Assembly: GCA_005954745.1 (NCBI GenBank)
Contig: CP040678.1
Span: forward strand, 2,542,001 to 2,606,000
Source: Halostella pelagica
GTDB lineage: Archaea > Halobacteriota > Halobacteria > Halobacteriales > Natronoarchaeaceae
DNA: 64,000 bases
Direction: 5' to 3'
The notes below the pieces were generated by a model that saw only the letters and a program-made list of their open reading frames with translations, was not told the origin of the DNA and made no database searches. Made by a program: the position numbers and the translations under genes. This document shows positions 16,393 to 24,573 of the stretch, one piece after another (the first letter of the stretch is position 1; each line of letters begins with the position of its first letter).

Positions 16393-16896
16393 TCAGGAGG
16401 TATGTCGCTCCTCGGAAGAGCCGGGCATCCGGGAGAGGAGGAGCGGGTAGCCGCCCCCGAGTACGGTCCCAAAGACGACGTGGCCGGCGAAGAAGGCCAG
16501 ATCGAAGTTCGGTATCGGTGGAGAGCGCGACGTCACCGCGCTGATCCAGGTCGGCATGAGAACCGATGCCGCGACCAGCCAGACGACGACGCTGAACGCG
16601 ATCCCGACGGCAACTCCGGGCCCCACCCGGGTAGCGTACCCGTGCAGTGGCTCGTAACTGACCACTCGCGCGTAGACGATTCCGAAGACGATACTGTGGT
16701 TGAGATGTAGGAACAGACCGATTCTCGGACTCCCTGCCAGCCCGTACAGTAGTCCGACCTTCTGTAGCTGCTCGGGCGTGGTCCTCGCGGTCAGCACGGC
16801 GAAGGCGATTCCCCCGATCAAGCCTGCGACCCCTGCACTGATGAGGTCGTCCGGCCCCATTCGGGACGACCATTCGCGCCGGGAGTTGCTGGCCAT
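16393..16896 (-). CDS. Four-helix membrane protein, function unknown
   Basis: The 167-residue protein has four hydrophobic segments: about 17-35 (ISAGVAGLIGGIAFAVLT), 50-70 (LFLHLNHSIVFGIVYARVV), 84-105 (GPGVAVGIAFSVVVWLVAASVL) and 130-152. Short charged loops and a conserved-looking His-Leu-Asn-His motif (LFLHLNHSIVFG) in helix 2, plus FFAGHVVFG in helix 4, could bind a metal or haem. It resembles uncharacterised haloarchaeal membrane families (DUF6789-like), which I cannot confirm. ATG 16896 is preferred; ATG 16860 (MGPDDLIS) is an alternative. The upstream reading frame to 17037 is not protein-like. Confidence 0.6.
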   Translation of the reverse strand: MASNSRREWSSRMGPDDLISAGVAGLIGGIAFAVLTARTTPEQLQKVGLLYGLAGSPRIGLFLHLNHSIVFGIVYARVVSYEPLHGYATRVGPGVAVGIAFSVVVWLVAASVLMPTWISAVTSRSPPIPNFDLAFFAGHVVFGTVLGGGYPLLLSRMPGSSEERHTS

Positions 16897-17156
16897 GCTG
16901 TACGGAGGTCGTTCATACGTATACGAAGATCCCAACCTGTCCCTGAGACAGCATCCCAGTCGCGCGTCGCGTCGCCGACTGTAGGTCTCTACTGAACCGA
17001 AATCGGACGATCTGTCGGAGTTCGGCCGCCGGTGCAAACTGACACCCGATCACCGCGTTCGCCAGCAACCGGATCCACGAACCCCGGTCTCCGGAGTCGT
17101 CCGTCAGAACTCCGCCCCACGCGAAGGGTTTAGTCGACGCTGGTAGTATAAGACGC

Positions 17157-17444
17157 ATGAACAAACTCGCTCCTGCGGGCGAAAACGCGTGGGAACTCCC
17201 GCGACACGCCCGCATCGTCGCGTACGACGAGCGAGAGCGCGGATTACTCACTATTTACGACTGCGCGGCGGCGCAGAAACCGCCGACTGCGCAACTGCTA
17301 GGCCGCCTTAACCGGGTAAGCGCCGATTGCGAGCGCGAGGCGACGCCGACGGGCGAACGCGTCACCCTGCGCGAACCGGCCGTGCTGGAGAGAACGGGCG
17401 AGGACTGCTGGAACGTCGAGCGCGGGAGCGGTGCGAACGGCTGA
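17157..17444 (+). CDS. Hypothetical protein, 95 residues
   Basis: I do not recognise this protein. It begins MNKLAPAGENAWELPRHARIVAYDERERGLLTIYDC and has GC-rich third positions, charged and soluble composition, three cysteines (C36, C56 and one near the C-terminus) and no membrane segment. A TATA-like GGTTTAGTC lies about 28-32 nt before the ATG, which suits leaderless transcription. It stands alone, 225 bp before the channel gene. Coding is supported by codon bias and promoter position only. Confidence 0.5.
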   Translation: MNKLAPAGENAWELPRHARIVAYDERERGLLTIYDCAAAQKPPTAQLLGRLNRVSADCEREATPTGERVTLREPAVLERTGEDCWNVERGSGANG

Positions 17445-17669
17445 GCCGATCCTGTCGACGGCAGCGACTCGTCAGCGGGACTGGCTGCCCGCACTTGTCA
17501 GTGTTGCCGCCGATGGCGTGCGGTGACGTGGTGCGAAGGCACCTCCGGCCGTAGACGAGGCCGTCCGGACTTTCGAGAGTTCCTCTACAGCATCGGACTG
17601 GCGAAATATAGGCGCGAGAAACGCTATAGGCACCCCCGACGGTTTGAGGTTGGCGAGTGTCGAGAAGGT

Positions 17670-18722
17670 ATGGCGGACGAACACGCCACTCGATGTGAAT
17701 ACCAACTCGAGATCGGACTGATCGACGACGATTTCTCCAGCGAACCTTGCGACCGCCCCACTTGGGAAGACCACGATTACTGCGTCTGGCACGCCAAGGT
17801 CGACGGGAAAACCAAGGAGACGATCGAGGAGGCCCAAGAGGAATCATCGGTGGACGTCGACGGGGCGTATCTCCAGGGAGCGGAACTCGCCGGCGTGGAC
17901 TGGTTCGCCGAGTCGTCGATCGTCGGCGCCGACCTGACCGGCGCCGACCTGCGCGGGGCCGACTTCTCCGAGGCGGACATGATGCTCACGACCCTGACGA
18001 ACGTGAGCGCGATAAATACGGACTTCTCGGAGGCGAATCTCGAAGGGGCCATCTTCACCAACGCCGACCTCCGTCGGGCGACGCTCCAGAACGCGCTCCT
18101 CAACGACGCAGTTCTCACCGACGTCCACATCGGGGGGTCGACGGACCTGGGGGACGTATCTGCCTACGAGCACGATTCCGTCGAGCCGAAACTGAGCAAC
18201 GTCCATCGGTTAGAGGCCGCCGCCTGGGCCTATCGCCAACTCGAACAGCTGTATCAAGACAACGCGCTCCCGAGGTTGGCCCAGCGGAGCTACAACCAGG
18301 AGAAAGACGCCCGCCGTAGGCTCGCGTGGCAGGAGGGCGACTACGGGGAGGTGATCAAGTGGTCGGCCTCCAAGTGGGTGATGAAGTACGGGAGCAGCCC
18401 GTATCGGATCCTGCTGGTGTCGCTCATCGTGATCACCGCGTCCGCGCTGCTGTACCCCCTCACCGGCGGCATACGGGAGGTCGGGGATGGGTCATCGATA
18501 ACGTACTCGATCGATAATCCGCAGGAGGCGCCCACCTGGTGGATCGCCAGGGTCATGTTCAAGAGCTTCTACTTCAGCGTGGTGACGTTCGCCACGCTCG
18601 GCTACGGCGACATACAGCCTATCGGCATACTGGCGCGCTTGCTGGCCGGCGTCGAGACTATCCTCGGGACGCTCTTGGCTGCGCTTCTGGTGTTCGTGCT
18701 CGCCCGGATCGTGACGTGGTGA
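17670..18722 (+). CDS. Pentapeptide-repeat potassium channel
   Basis: The 350-residue protein fuses a cytoplasmic N-terminal domain to a two-helix ion channel. Residues 1-50 hold CEYQ...DYCVWHAK, a small cysteine/histidine motif. Residues about 65-165 are pentapeptide repeats of the A(D/N)LxX type (GADLTGADLRGADFSEADM, EANLEGAIFTNADLRRATLQNALLNDAVL) that form a right-handed beta-helix. A linker helix leads to two membrane segments flanking the pore loop TFATLGYGDIQP, whose GYGD is the K+ selectivity filter. The protein thus probably forms a tetrameric K+ channel with a beta-helix sensor. ATG 17670 gives MADEHATRCEYQ and follows GAGAAGGT; the upstream ORF start at 17523 is not protein-like. 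Confidence 0.85.
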   Translation: MADEHATRCEYQLEIGLIDDDFSSEPCDRPTWEDHDYCVWHAKVDGKTKETIEEAQEESSVDVDGAYLQGAELAGVDWFAESSIVGADLTGADLRGADFSEADMMLTTLTNVSAINTDFSEANLEGAIFTNADLRRATLQNALLNDAVLTDVHIGGSTDLGDVSAYEHDSVEPKLSNVHRLEAAAWAYRQLEQLYQDNALPRLAQRSYNQEKDARRRLAWQEGDYGEVIKWSASKWVMKYGSSPYRILLVSLIVITASALLYPLTGGIREVGDGSSITYSIDNPQEAPTWWIARVMFKSFYFSVVTFATLGYGDIQPIGILARLLAGVETILGTLLAALLVFVLARIVTW

Positions 18723-18753
18723 ACGGACCGCGTCAGGTGGGTCGGCCGACGAC

Positions 18754-20127
18754 CTATCGCTTGCGGACGGTCATCTCGGCATCGCCCTTTGGCTGGAGCG
18801 TCACGGCGGCCGACAGGTCGAGGTCGTCGTACTCGCGTTCGAATTCGAACGCGGAACAAAGCGTCGTAAGCACCAGTTGCGCCTCAGTCATCGCGAACTG
18901 CTGGCCGATACACCGGCGCTTCCCGCCCCCGAACGGGAAGTACGCGAAGTCCGGGCGGTCGTCGCCGTCGAGCCATCGCTCGGGGCGGAACGCCTCGGGG
19001 TCGTCCCAGTAGCGGTCGTCGCGATGGAGCACCCACGTCGGCAGGACGAGCAGCGCGCCTTCGGGGACGCGGTACTCGCCGAACGTCACGTCCCGAACGG
19101 GTTCCCTGCGGATCTCGTGGGCCGGCGGATAGAGCCGCATCGACTCTCTGACCGCCGCGTTCGTGAATTCGAGCGCGTGGAGGTCCGTCATCTCGGGGCG
19201 GCCGTCGACCGCGGCGTCTATCTCGGAGCGTACGCGGTCGGCCGCTTCCGGATTGCGCGTCAGCAGGTCGAGGGTGAAGGTGAGTGTCAGGGCGGTGGTC
19301 TCGTGGCCGGCAAACAGAAAGGTGAGCATCTCGTCGCGGATCTGCTCGTCGTCCATCGCCGCGTCGGCCGAGAGCAGCATCGACAGGAGGTCGTCGCGGT
19401 CCTCATCGGTCGCTCGGCGCGTATCGACGATGTCGTATATCTCGTTTTCGAGGTGTTCGAGCGCGCGGTGCCCCCGACGGATCATCGGGATCGGGGCCCA
19501 GTCGGGTGCGAGGAACGTGATCGGCTGGTTCTGCGGCTGCATCGGTTCGCGAAGGGTCTCGGCGGCGTCGAAGATCCCCCGGTCATCGAGGTCGATGTCG
19601 GACCCGAACATCGCCGCGGTGAGTATCTCCATCGTCAGACGCATCATCTCGGGTTTCATCGCGCGGGTCTCTCCGTCGGCCCAGTTAGCCGTGCGCGCCG
19701 CCGTCCGGTCGACCATGATGTCGGCGTACCGCTTGATGTGGTCCATGTAGAACGCCGGCTGGATGGCCTCGCGCTGGCGCTCCCACAGGTCGCCCTCGCT
19801 GGTGATGAGCCCGTTGCCAACTATATCGCGCAACTGGTCGGAGCTGCCCTGGTGCTTGCGAAACTGGTCGTCCTCGTTCAGTAGCACGCGTTCGATGTCG
19901 TCCGGGTCCGTCAGCATGTACGCGTCCATCCCGATTATCTCGTAGTTGACGACGCGGCCATACCGATCCGCGCAGCGCTCCTTGAACGCGCAGGGACCGC
20001 GAACCCACTGGTGGGTGTTTCCCACGAGCGGCAGTCCCCGCGGTCCGGGTGGGTCCCGCACGGGCGGTCCCTCGGGGTCGGTAGCGTCGCGTGGCGCACC
20101 CTCGGACGACAGCCTCGTTTCGGGCAT
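18754..20127 (-). CDS. Cytochrome P450
   Basis: The 457-residue soluble P450 has every family landmark: the proline-rich start DPPGPRGLPLVGNTHQW, the I-helix oxygen-activation motif AGHETT (about 274-279), the ExxR pair E328-R331 (RESMRLYPP), PERW near 383, and the haem ligand Cys406 in FGGGKRRCIGQQFA. No membrane anchor is present. Spacing resembles haloarchaeal P450s of the CYP174 type, close to bacterial fatty-acid or terpenoid hydroxylases; the substrate is unknown. The redox partner is not adjacent, although a ferredoxin gene lies at 40037. It is divergent from a Bat-type regulator (127-bp spacer), an arrangement typical of specific control. Confidence 0.93.
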   Translation of the reverse strand: MPETRLSSEGAPRDATDPEGPPVRDPPGPRGLPLVGNTHQWVRGPCAFKERCADRYGRVVNYEIIGMDAYMLTDPDDIERVLLNEDDQFRKHQGSSDQLRDIVGNGLITSEGDLWERQREAIQPAFYMDHIKRYADIMVDRTAARTANWADGETRAMKPEMMRLTMEILTAAMFGSDIDLDDRGIFDAAETLREPMQPQNQPITFLAPDWAPIPMIRRGHRALEHLENEIYDIVDTRRATDEDRDDLLSMLLSADAAMDDEQIRDEMLTFLFAGHETTALTLTFTLDLLTRNPEAADRVRSEIDAAVDGRPEMTDLHALEFTNAAVRESMRLYPPAHEIRREPVRDVTFGEYRVPEGALLVLPTWVLHRDDRYWDDPEAFRPERWLDGDDRPDFAYFPFGGGKRRCIGQQFAMTEAQLVLTTLCSAFEFEREYDDLDLSAAVTLQPKGDAEMTVRKR

Positions 20128-20254
20128 ACGGTGATACCTACGCGCCGAACGCGGGTAAGGAGACTGCGCGGCATTCGGGGCCGGTTTAAGTTCGGCACCG
20201 AGGACCGACCGCAGACCACGTAGATATTTGACACCGAACGAGGAACTGCCGAGT

Positions 20255-20947
20255 ATGCGTTACGTCACGGTCAGGATCACGCCGAAGGAGGGGACGGCGT
20301 TCCATCCGCTCGGACAGGCGTTATCTGACGAAGCATCGGTGACGCGGGAGGCGGTCCACCGAAACGAACTGCTGGACGACGGTACGTGTGCCATGCTCGC
20401 GGAGGCGCGCGGCGACCGCAACCGGTACGAGGAGATCTTGGAGGAGTCGCTTCACGTCCTCGACTACGCGGTCACCGGGACGGACTGCTGGTGGTACTCC
20501 TACACACACTACGAGCCGACGGACCTCACCCGCAGGATGCTAGAGCAGCGGGGCGAATCTGAGGTGATGATGGAGATGCCGTACGACGTCGCCGAGGACG
20601 GGTCGATGGAGATCACGTTCGTCGGGGACGAGCAGACGTTCGCCGGCGCGATGCCGATGGGCGGTGACGCGTTCACCATCGAAGTGTTAGAGACCGGCGA
20701 CCACCACCCCGAGGTCGACGACCTGTTTGGAACCCTCACCGCCCGGCAACAGGAGATACTCGACACCGCCGTCCGTCTCGGCTACTATCAGAACCCTCGC
20801 AAAGCGACTCACGAGGAGATCGCCGACCAGGTCGACGCCTCGCCGAGCACCGTGGGCGAACACCTCCGAAAGATCGAATCCCACGTGTTCTCCGAGTTCG
20901 TACAGACCGGTGCTGCGGGCGACACGCGACGACGGCCTAAATCATAA
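20255..20947 (+). CDS. Bat-type HTH transcriptional regulator
   Basis: The 230-residue protein has an N-terminal sensing region without a recognised name (MRYVTVRITPKEGTAFHPLGQAL..., about 1-150) and a C-terminal bacterio-opsin-activator HTH_10 domain: LTARQQEILDTAVRLGYYQNPRKATHEEIADQVDASPSTVGEHLRKIESHVFSEF. The N-terminal part contains Cys, Trp and His residues (TDCWWYSYTHYEPTD) that could bind a ligand. It is divergent from the P450 gene and is its likely regulator. Its 3' end overlaps the convergent nuoH stop by 11 nt. ATG 20255 is preferred over the ORF start at 20228 because the family N-terminus begins MRYVTV. Confidence 0.82.
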   Translation: MRYVTVRITPKEGTAFHPLGQALSDEASVTREAVHRNELLDDGTCAMLAEARGDRNRYEEILEESLHVLDYAVTGTDCWWYSYTHYEPTDLTRRMLEQRGESEVMMEMPYDVAEDGSMEITFVGDEQTFAGAMPMGGDAFTIEVLETGDHHPEVDDLFGTLTARQQEILDTAVRLGYYQNPRKATHEEIADQVDASPSTVGEHLRKIESHVFSEFVQTGAAGDTRRRPKS

Positions 20948-21992
20948 CCGCCATCAGCAGGGCCGTCAGCACCAGGTTGGCGAACGAGAGCACCAGCATC
21001 CCCTTCCACCCGACGCCGATCAGTTGGTCGATCCGCATGCGCGGCATCGCCGACCGGGCCCACTGCGTGAACAGGAACACGGCCCACAGTTTGATCAGGA
21101 ACCAGACGATCCCCGGGAGGACGGGGCCGGCGGGACCGCCGAGAAACAGCGTGATGATGAGGCCGGCCCCGAGAAAGATGTGCAGGAACTCGCCGAGGTA
21201 CAGGAGGACGAAATACACCGACGAGTACTCGGTCTGAAACCCGGCGATGATCTCCGTCGGCGCTTCCGGCGTGTCGAAGGGGTTGCGACCGACCTCCGCG
21301 AGGTTTGCGACGAGGAAGAGGACGAACGCGAACGGGTTGACAAAGGCGTACCACGCCGGGATCGAGAGACCGGCGACGGAGACGAGCGTCCCCTGTTGCG
21401 CGGCGACTATCTCGCTCGTTTGCATCGTCCCCGCGAGCAACACGATCGAGGCGGCGGTGACGACCAGCGGGATCTCGTACGCGATGTTCTGTGCGACGGC
21501 GCGTAAACTGCCGAGCAGAGAGAACTTGTTGTTCGAGGCGTACCCCGCCATCGTCATTCCCAGCGTCGCCAGCGAAGCGACTGCGAAAGCGAAGACGATC
21601 CCGGTGGCCGGGTCGGCCACCTGGATCCCGCTTCCCATCGGTATCACGGCGAAGCCGAACAGCGCCGAGAACGTGACGAGCAACGGCGCAACGTCGTACG
21701 CCGGACGGTCGGCGCGCTCCGGTACGATCAGTTCCTTCGAGATGAGACGGACCACGTCGGCGACGATGATCAGGAGCCCCAGCGGCCCCATCCTGTTCGG
21801 CCCTTTCTTCCCCCAGATGGTCGCCAGTACTCGGCGCTTGGCCCACGGTCCGGCGACCGCGGCGTTCGTCAGAAGGATGACGGCGACTGTGGCGGCGGCG
21901 AGCAGTCCGCCCACGGCAGTCCCGGCGGGGCCCGGGTCCGCGCCGAATCCGAGGTCGCGTGCGAGCCTCTCGGTAAGCGTCAGTATCGACAT
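20937..21992 (-). CDS. nuoH: NADH-quinone oxidoreductase subunit H paralog, isolated
   Basis: The 351-residue, eight-helix protein is the membrane subunit that forms much of the quinone cavity of complex I. Family motifs are intact: AKRRVLATIWGKKGPNRMGPLGLLIIVADVVRLISKE (about 50-88), RAVAQNIAYEIPLV, and AEVGRNPFDTPEAPTEIIAGFQTEYSS with its acidic residues on the quinone-side loop. No other nuo/fpo gene is within the window. Haloarchaea normally encode nuoH inside a nuoA-N operon, so this is either a duplicate or a subunit of another membrane oxidoreductase such as a hydrogenase-like or Mrp-like complex. It follows cofG by 94 nt on the same strand. Family call secure; complex unknown. Confidence 0.85.
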   Translation of the reverse strand: MSILTLTERLARDLGFGADPGPAGTAVGGLLAAATVAVILLTNAAVAGPWAKRRVLATIWGKKGPNRMGPLGLLIIVADVVRLISKELIVPERADRPAYDVAPLLVTFSALFGFAVIPMGSGIQVADPATGIVFAFAVASLATLGMTMAGYASNNKFSLLGSLRAVAQNIAYEIPLVVTAASIVLLAGTMQTSEIVAAQQGTLVSVAGLSIPAWYAFVNPFAFVLFLVANLAEVGRNPFDTPEAPTEIIAGFQTEYSSVYFVLLYLGEFLHIFLGAGLIITLFLGGPAGPVLPGIVWFLIKLWAVFLFTQWARSAMPRMRIDQLIGVGWKGMLVLSFANLVLTALLMAVMI

Positions 21993-22086
21993 TGTCCGAG
22001 AGTTCGCAGGCCAGGTGCGTAATCCCGGTGCAGGGGATACGCGGCGGATTTAAGTCGGCCGTGTCGTCGACCCGCCTCGGCGGGAC

Positions 22087-23232
22087 TCAGTCCGCCGCCA
22101 GCGAGGTGCCGCCGACGACCGCACGGTAGCGTTCGCCCGCGGCGTCGTCCGCGTTCAACGCTTGCCGGATCGGGTCGGGGAGCCAGTCGTCGCCCGGCGC
22201 GGGGTCGCCGTCGAACCCGGGCGACCGGAGATCCTCCGGGAGATATCGCTCGTACACCGGTAGCCGTTCGTGGAGCGGCACGTCCGCGTCCGCGGCGATG
22301 TCTTTCAGTTCGCGCAGCGCGGGCCACTCGTAGTCCGGGTTGATATGGTCGTCGGTGATCGGCGAGACACCGCCGAGGTCGTCAATGCCGCAGTCGACCA
22401 CGTCCCGTGCCGGCGCGAGGTTCGGCGGGACCTGGACGGATATCTCCTCGGGGAGACAGTGCCGGGCCATCGCCACCGTGCGCCGGAGCGTCTCGACGTC
22501 CGGCGACCCGCCGTGCCAGCGCTCGTTTTCCACCACCGGCTGGACGATCAGTTCCTGTATGTGGCCGTACCGCTCGTGCATCTCCCGGATGGCGAGCAGG
22601 CTCTCCGCACGGTCGCGCCAGTCCTCGCCGACGCCAACGAGGATCCCGGTCGTGAACGCAACGTCGAGTTCGCCCGCGTTTCGGATCGTGTTCAGGCGCT
22701 GACCGGGGGTTTTCGTCCGGGGACCGCCGTGGGCTCCCACGTCGGCCGTCGTCTCCAGCATCACGCCCATGCTGGCGTTTACCTCTGCGACCGTCGCCAT
22801 CTGTTCGTACGTCTGGTCGCCGGGATTGGCATGAGGGAGCAGGCCCTCCTCCAGCGCTATTTCGCAGACTTCGCGGAGATACTCGTGGATGGAGTCGTGG
22901 CCCCACTCGTCCAGTTGCCCGTGGATCGCTTCGTAGCGGTCGTCCGGGTCGTCGCCGAAGGTGAACAGCGCCTCGGTACAGCCGGCGTCAGCGCCCGTTC
23001 GAAGCGTCTCGCGGACCGCCTCCGTGCTCATCAGCGTCGCTTCGCCCGGCGGGTCGAAGTAGGTGCAGTAGGTGCAGGTGTACCGGCAGGCAGTCGTCAG
23101 CGGAACGAACACGTTCCGACAGAAGGATAGTTCGTCCGCCGGAGAAACGTCGTCCGGGGAGACCCCGAGTAGTTCTTCGACTGCAGCGTCCGCTATCGCG
23201 AGGTCGATATCGTACTCGTCGATCCCCGGTAT
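22087..23232 (-). CDS. cofG: FO synthase subunit CofG (radical SAM)
   Basis: The 381-residue protein is 7,8-didemethyl-8-hydroxy-5-deazariboflavin synthase, which finishes the FO ring begun by CofH. The cluster motif is C50-x3-C54-x2-C57 in LTTACRYTCTYCTYF. TFGDDPDDRYEAIHGQL, LPHANPGDQTYEQMATV, MGVMLETTADV, AFTTGILVGVGEDWRDR and the NLAPARDVVDCGIDDLGGVSPITDDHINPDYEWP segment fit the barrel and F420-precursor site. ATG 23232 (MIPGIDEYDIDL) is chosen; the longer start at 23268 adds a non-conserved peptide. Coding continues towards nuoH on the same strand. cofC is 0.7 kb upstream, separated by an unrelated membrane gene on the other strand. Confidence 0.95.
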   Translation of the reverse strand: MPGIDEYDIDLAIADAAVEELLGVSPDDVSPADELSFCRNVFVPLTTACRYTCTYCTYFDPPGEATLMSTEAVRETLRTGADAGCTEALFTFGDDPDDRYEAIHGQLDEWGHDSIHEYLREVCEIALEEGLLPHANPGDQTYEQMATVAEVNASMGVMLETTADVGAHGGPRTKTPGQRLNTIRNAGELDVAFTTGILVGVGEDWRDRAESLLAIREMHERYGHIQELIVQPVVENERWHGGSPDVETLRRTVAMARHCLPEEISVQVPPNLAPARDVVDCGIDDLGGVSPITDDHINPDYEWPALRELKDIAADADVPLHERLPVYERYLPEDLRSPGFDGDPAPGDDWLPDPIRQALNADDAAGERYRAVVGGTSLAAD

Positions 23233-23337
23233 CATAGCCACCGGTTGCACGCGTGACGATAAAAACATGTTACTCTCAACTTGTGTATTCTCTCTAATTT
23301 CGGTAATATTAAGTCCAGGCCTCGTATTCCGAACTGT

Positions 23338-23913
23338 ATGTCAGAAGGAAATAAGGTCACGGAGCAGCGAGCGGCCGACACCGCGGGGGAGCGCCGCCGT
23401 CAACCAACGACAGACCAGGGATTCTTCTCGAAATCGGTGGTTCGCCGCACGCTCGTCACCCACGTCGCGGCGTACCTGCTCGTCGTGGTCGGCATCCTGT
23501 TGCTCACTCGGTTCATCCCCGACCTCGCTGTGTTACTCGGCGTGGAAGGTGAACTGGCGTCGGTCAGCGACCGCGTTCCCGCCGTGGCGAACGCCGTCGG
23601 CGGCCCAGCCATGATCGTCCTCGGTCTGTTCGCGTTTTTGCTGTCGGTGTTTGCGGGTCCGATCGTCGCCGGCATCGTCGGAGTCGCAGTCGGACTGAAA
23701 GAACGCGCCGAGTGGAAGACGCTGACGCTCGCGTCCGGTCTGGGCGGGTTCGTCGGCTACCTGCTCCCGATCGTCACGCTGTTTCTGCTCGTGGATTCGC
23801 AAGTTCCGACGGCGAGTATCGGCTTCGGTGACGCCCTCACCAACGGCATCGCGATGAGTCTCCCAAGCGCGCTCGTCGCCGCCGGAATGACGTATCTCAC
23901 CACCTGGAACTAG
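23338..23913 (+). CDS. Membrane protein of unknown function
   Basis: A 191-residue protein with a basic hydrophilic N-terminus (MSEGNKVTEQRAADTAGERRR) and four or five hydrophobic segments: about 43-60, 85-110 (AMIVLGLFAFLLSVFAGPIVAGIVGVAVG), 125-150 and 160-190. Gly/Ala-rich helices with few charges suggest a small transporter or channel, but I see no family motif. Its TAG stop and the convergent cofC stop share the sequence CTAG, so the genes overlap by 4 nt. It is divergent from cofG; the 105-bp spacer contains TCTCTCTAATTTCGG and a TATA-like TAATATTAAG near 23304-23313, about 25-35 nt before the ATG. Confidence 0.65.
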   Translation: MSEGNKVTEQRAADTAGERRRQPTTDQGFFSKSVVRRTLVTHVAAYLLVVVGILLLTRFIPDLAVLLGVEGELASVSDRVPAVANAVGGPAMIVLGLFAFLLSVFAGPIVAGIVGVAVGLKERAEWKTLTLASGLGGFVGYLLPIVTLFLLVDSQVPTASIGFGDALTNGIAMSLPSALVAAGMTYLTTWN

Positions 23914-24518
23914 CGGGTGACGGTCACGCGACCGTCCGTCGCGACGAGTTCGAACCCGGCGTCGCGTAGCCACGCTGATGCGTCGCCCTCGCCGTGAAGC
24001 AGGAGTTCCGCAAGGTCGGCACGCTCGTCGATGTCCGTCGCGAGGCGATGCGAGTCGACCACGGAAAACGCAGCGCCGAGGTCGCGGGCGCACCGTCGGT
24101 GGTCGCGGAATGAAACGCCGTGATAGTCGACGCGGAACTCGGGGTGGCGCACGACGAGCGCGTTCGTCCCACCGCCGCGACCCGGCGCGGCGACGACATC
24201 GCCGCCTGTCGCGTAGAGGCGTTCCAGCGCCGCCGGCGAGGCGAGGCCGAGGTCCGCCATGACGACGGCGACCGGGCCGTCGGCCTCGCCCAGAACGGCG
24301 TTGACCGCGGTCGAGAGCGACCGGTCGTCGACGGTGACTGGCGCGTCCGCGTCGACGGGGGCGGTCGACAGTATCGTCGGGTCGCCGCCGGCGGCCCGGA
24401 CGCTCCCTAGCACATCCGAGAGCATCGTCCGGGCGAACGCCGACCGCTCAGCGGACGAGAGGACATCGGCGAGACGGGTCTTCGGGTCGCCGGCGGCGAA
24501 CGGAACCACGGTACGCAT
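23910..24518 (-). CDS. cofC: 2-phospho-L-lactate guanylyltransferase CofC
   Basis: The 202-residue protein activates 2-phospho-L-lactate (or phosphoenolpyruvate) with GTP to form the side chain precursor that CofD joins to FO. It is a compact nucleotidyltransferase: MRTVVPFAAGDPKTRLADVLSSAERSAFARTML with the PxxxxKTRL nucleotide loop at the N-terminus, VAVVMADLGLAS (about 92-103) with the metal-binding Asp, and APGRGGGTNALVVRHPEFRVDYHGVSF, a CofC hallmark. Length is standard for archaea. Together with cofH and cofG in this window, three of the F420 genes are accounted for; cofD and cofE are not here. Confidence 0.92.
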   Translation of the reverse strand: MRTVVPFAAGDPKTRLADVLSSAERSAFARTMLSDVLGSVRAAGGDPTILSTAPVDADAPVTVDDRSLSTAVNAVLGEADGPVAVVMADLGLASPAALERLYATGGDVVAAPGRGGGTNALVVRHPEFRVDYHGVSFRDHRRCARDLGAAFSVVDSHRLATDIDERADLAELLLHGEGDASAWLRDAGFELVATDGRVTVTR

Positions 24519-24573
24519 GGCTCGGCGTTACGTGTGCAGAGAGAAAAGTCGGGCGTTCGCCGACGGATCGTCG

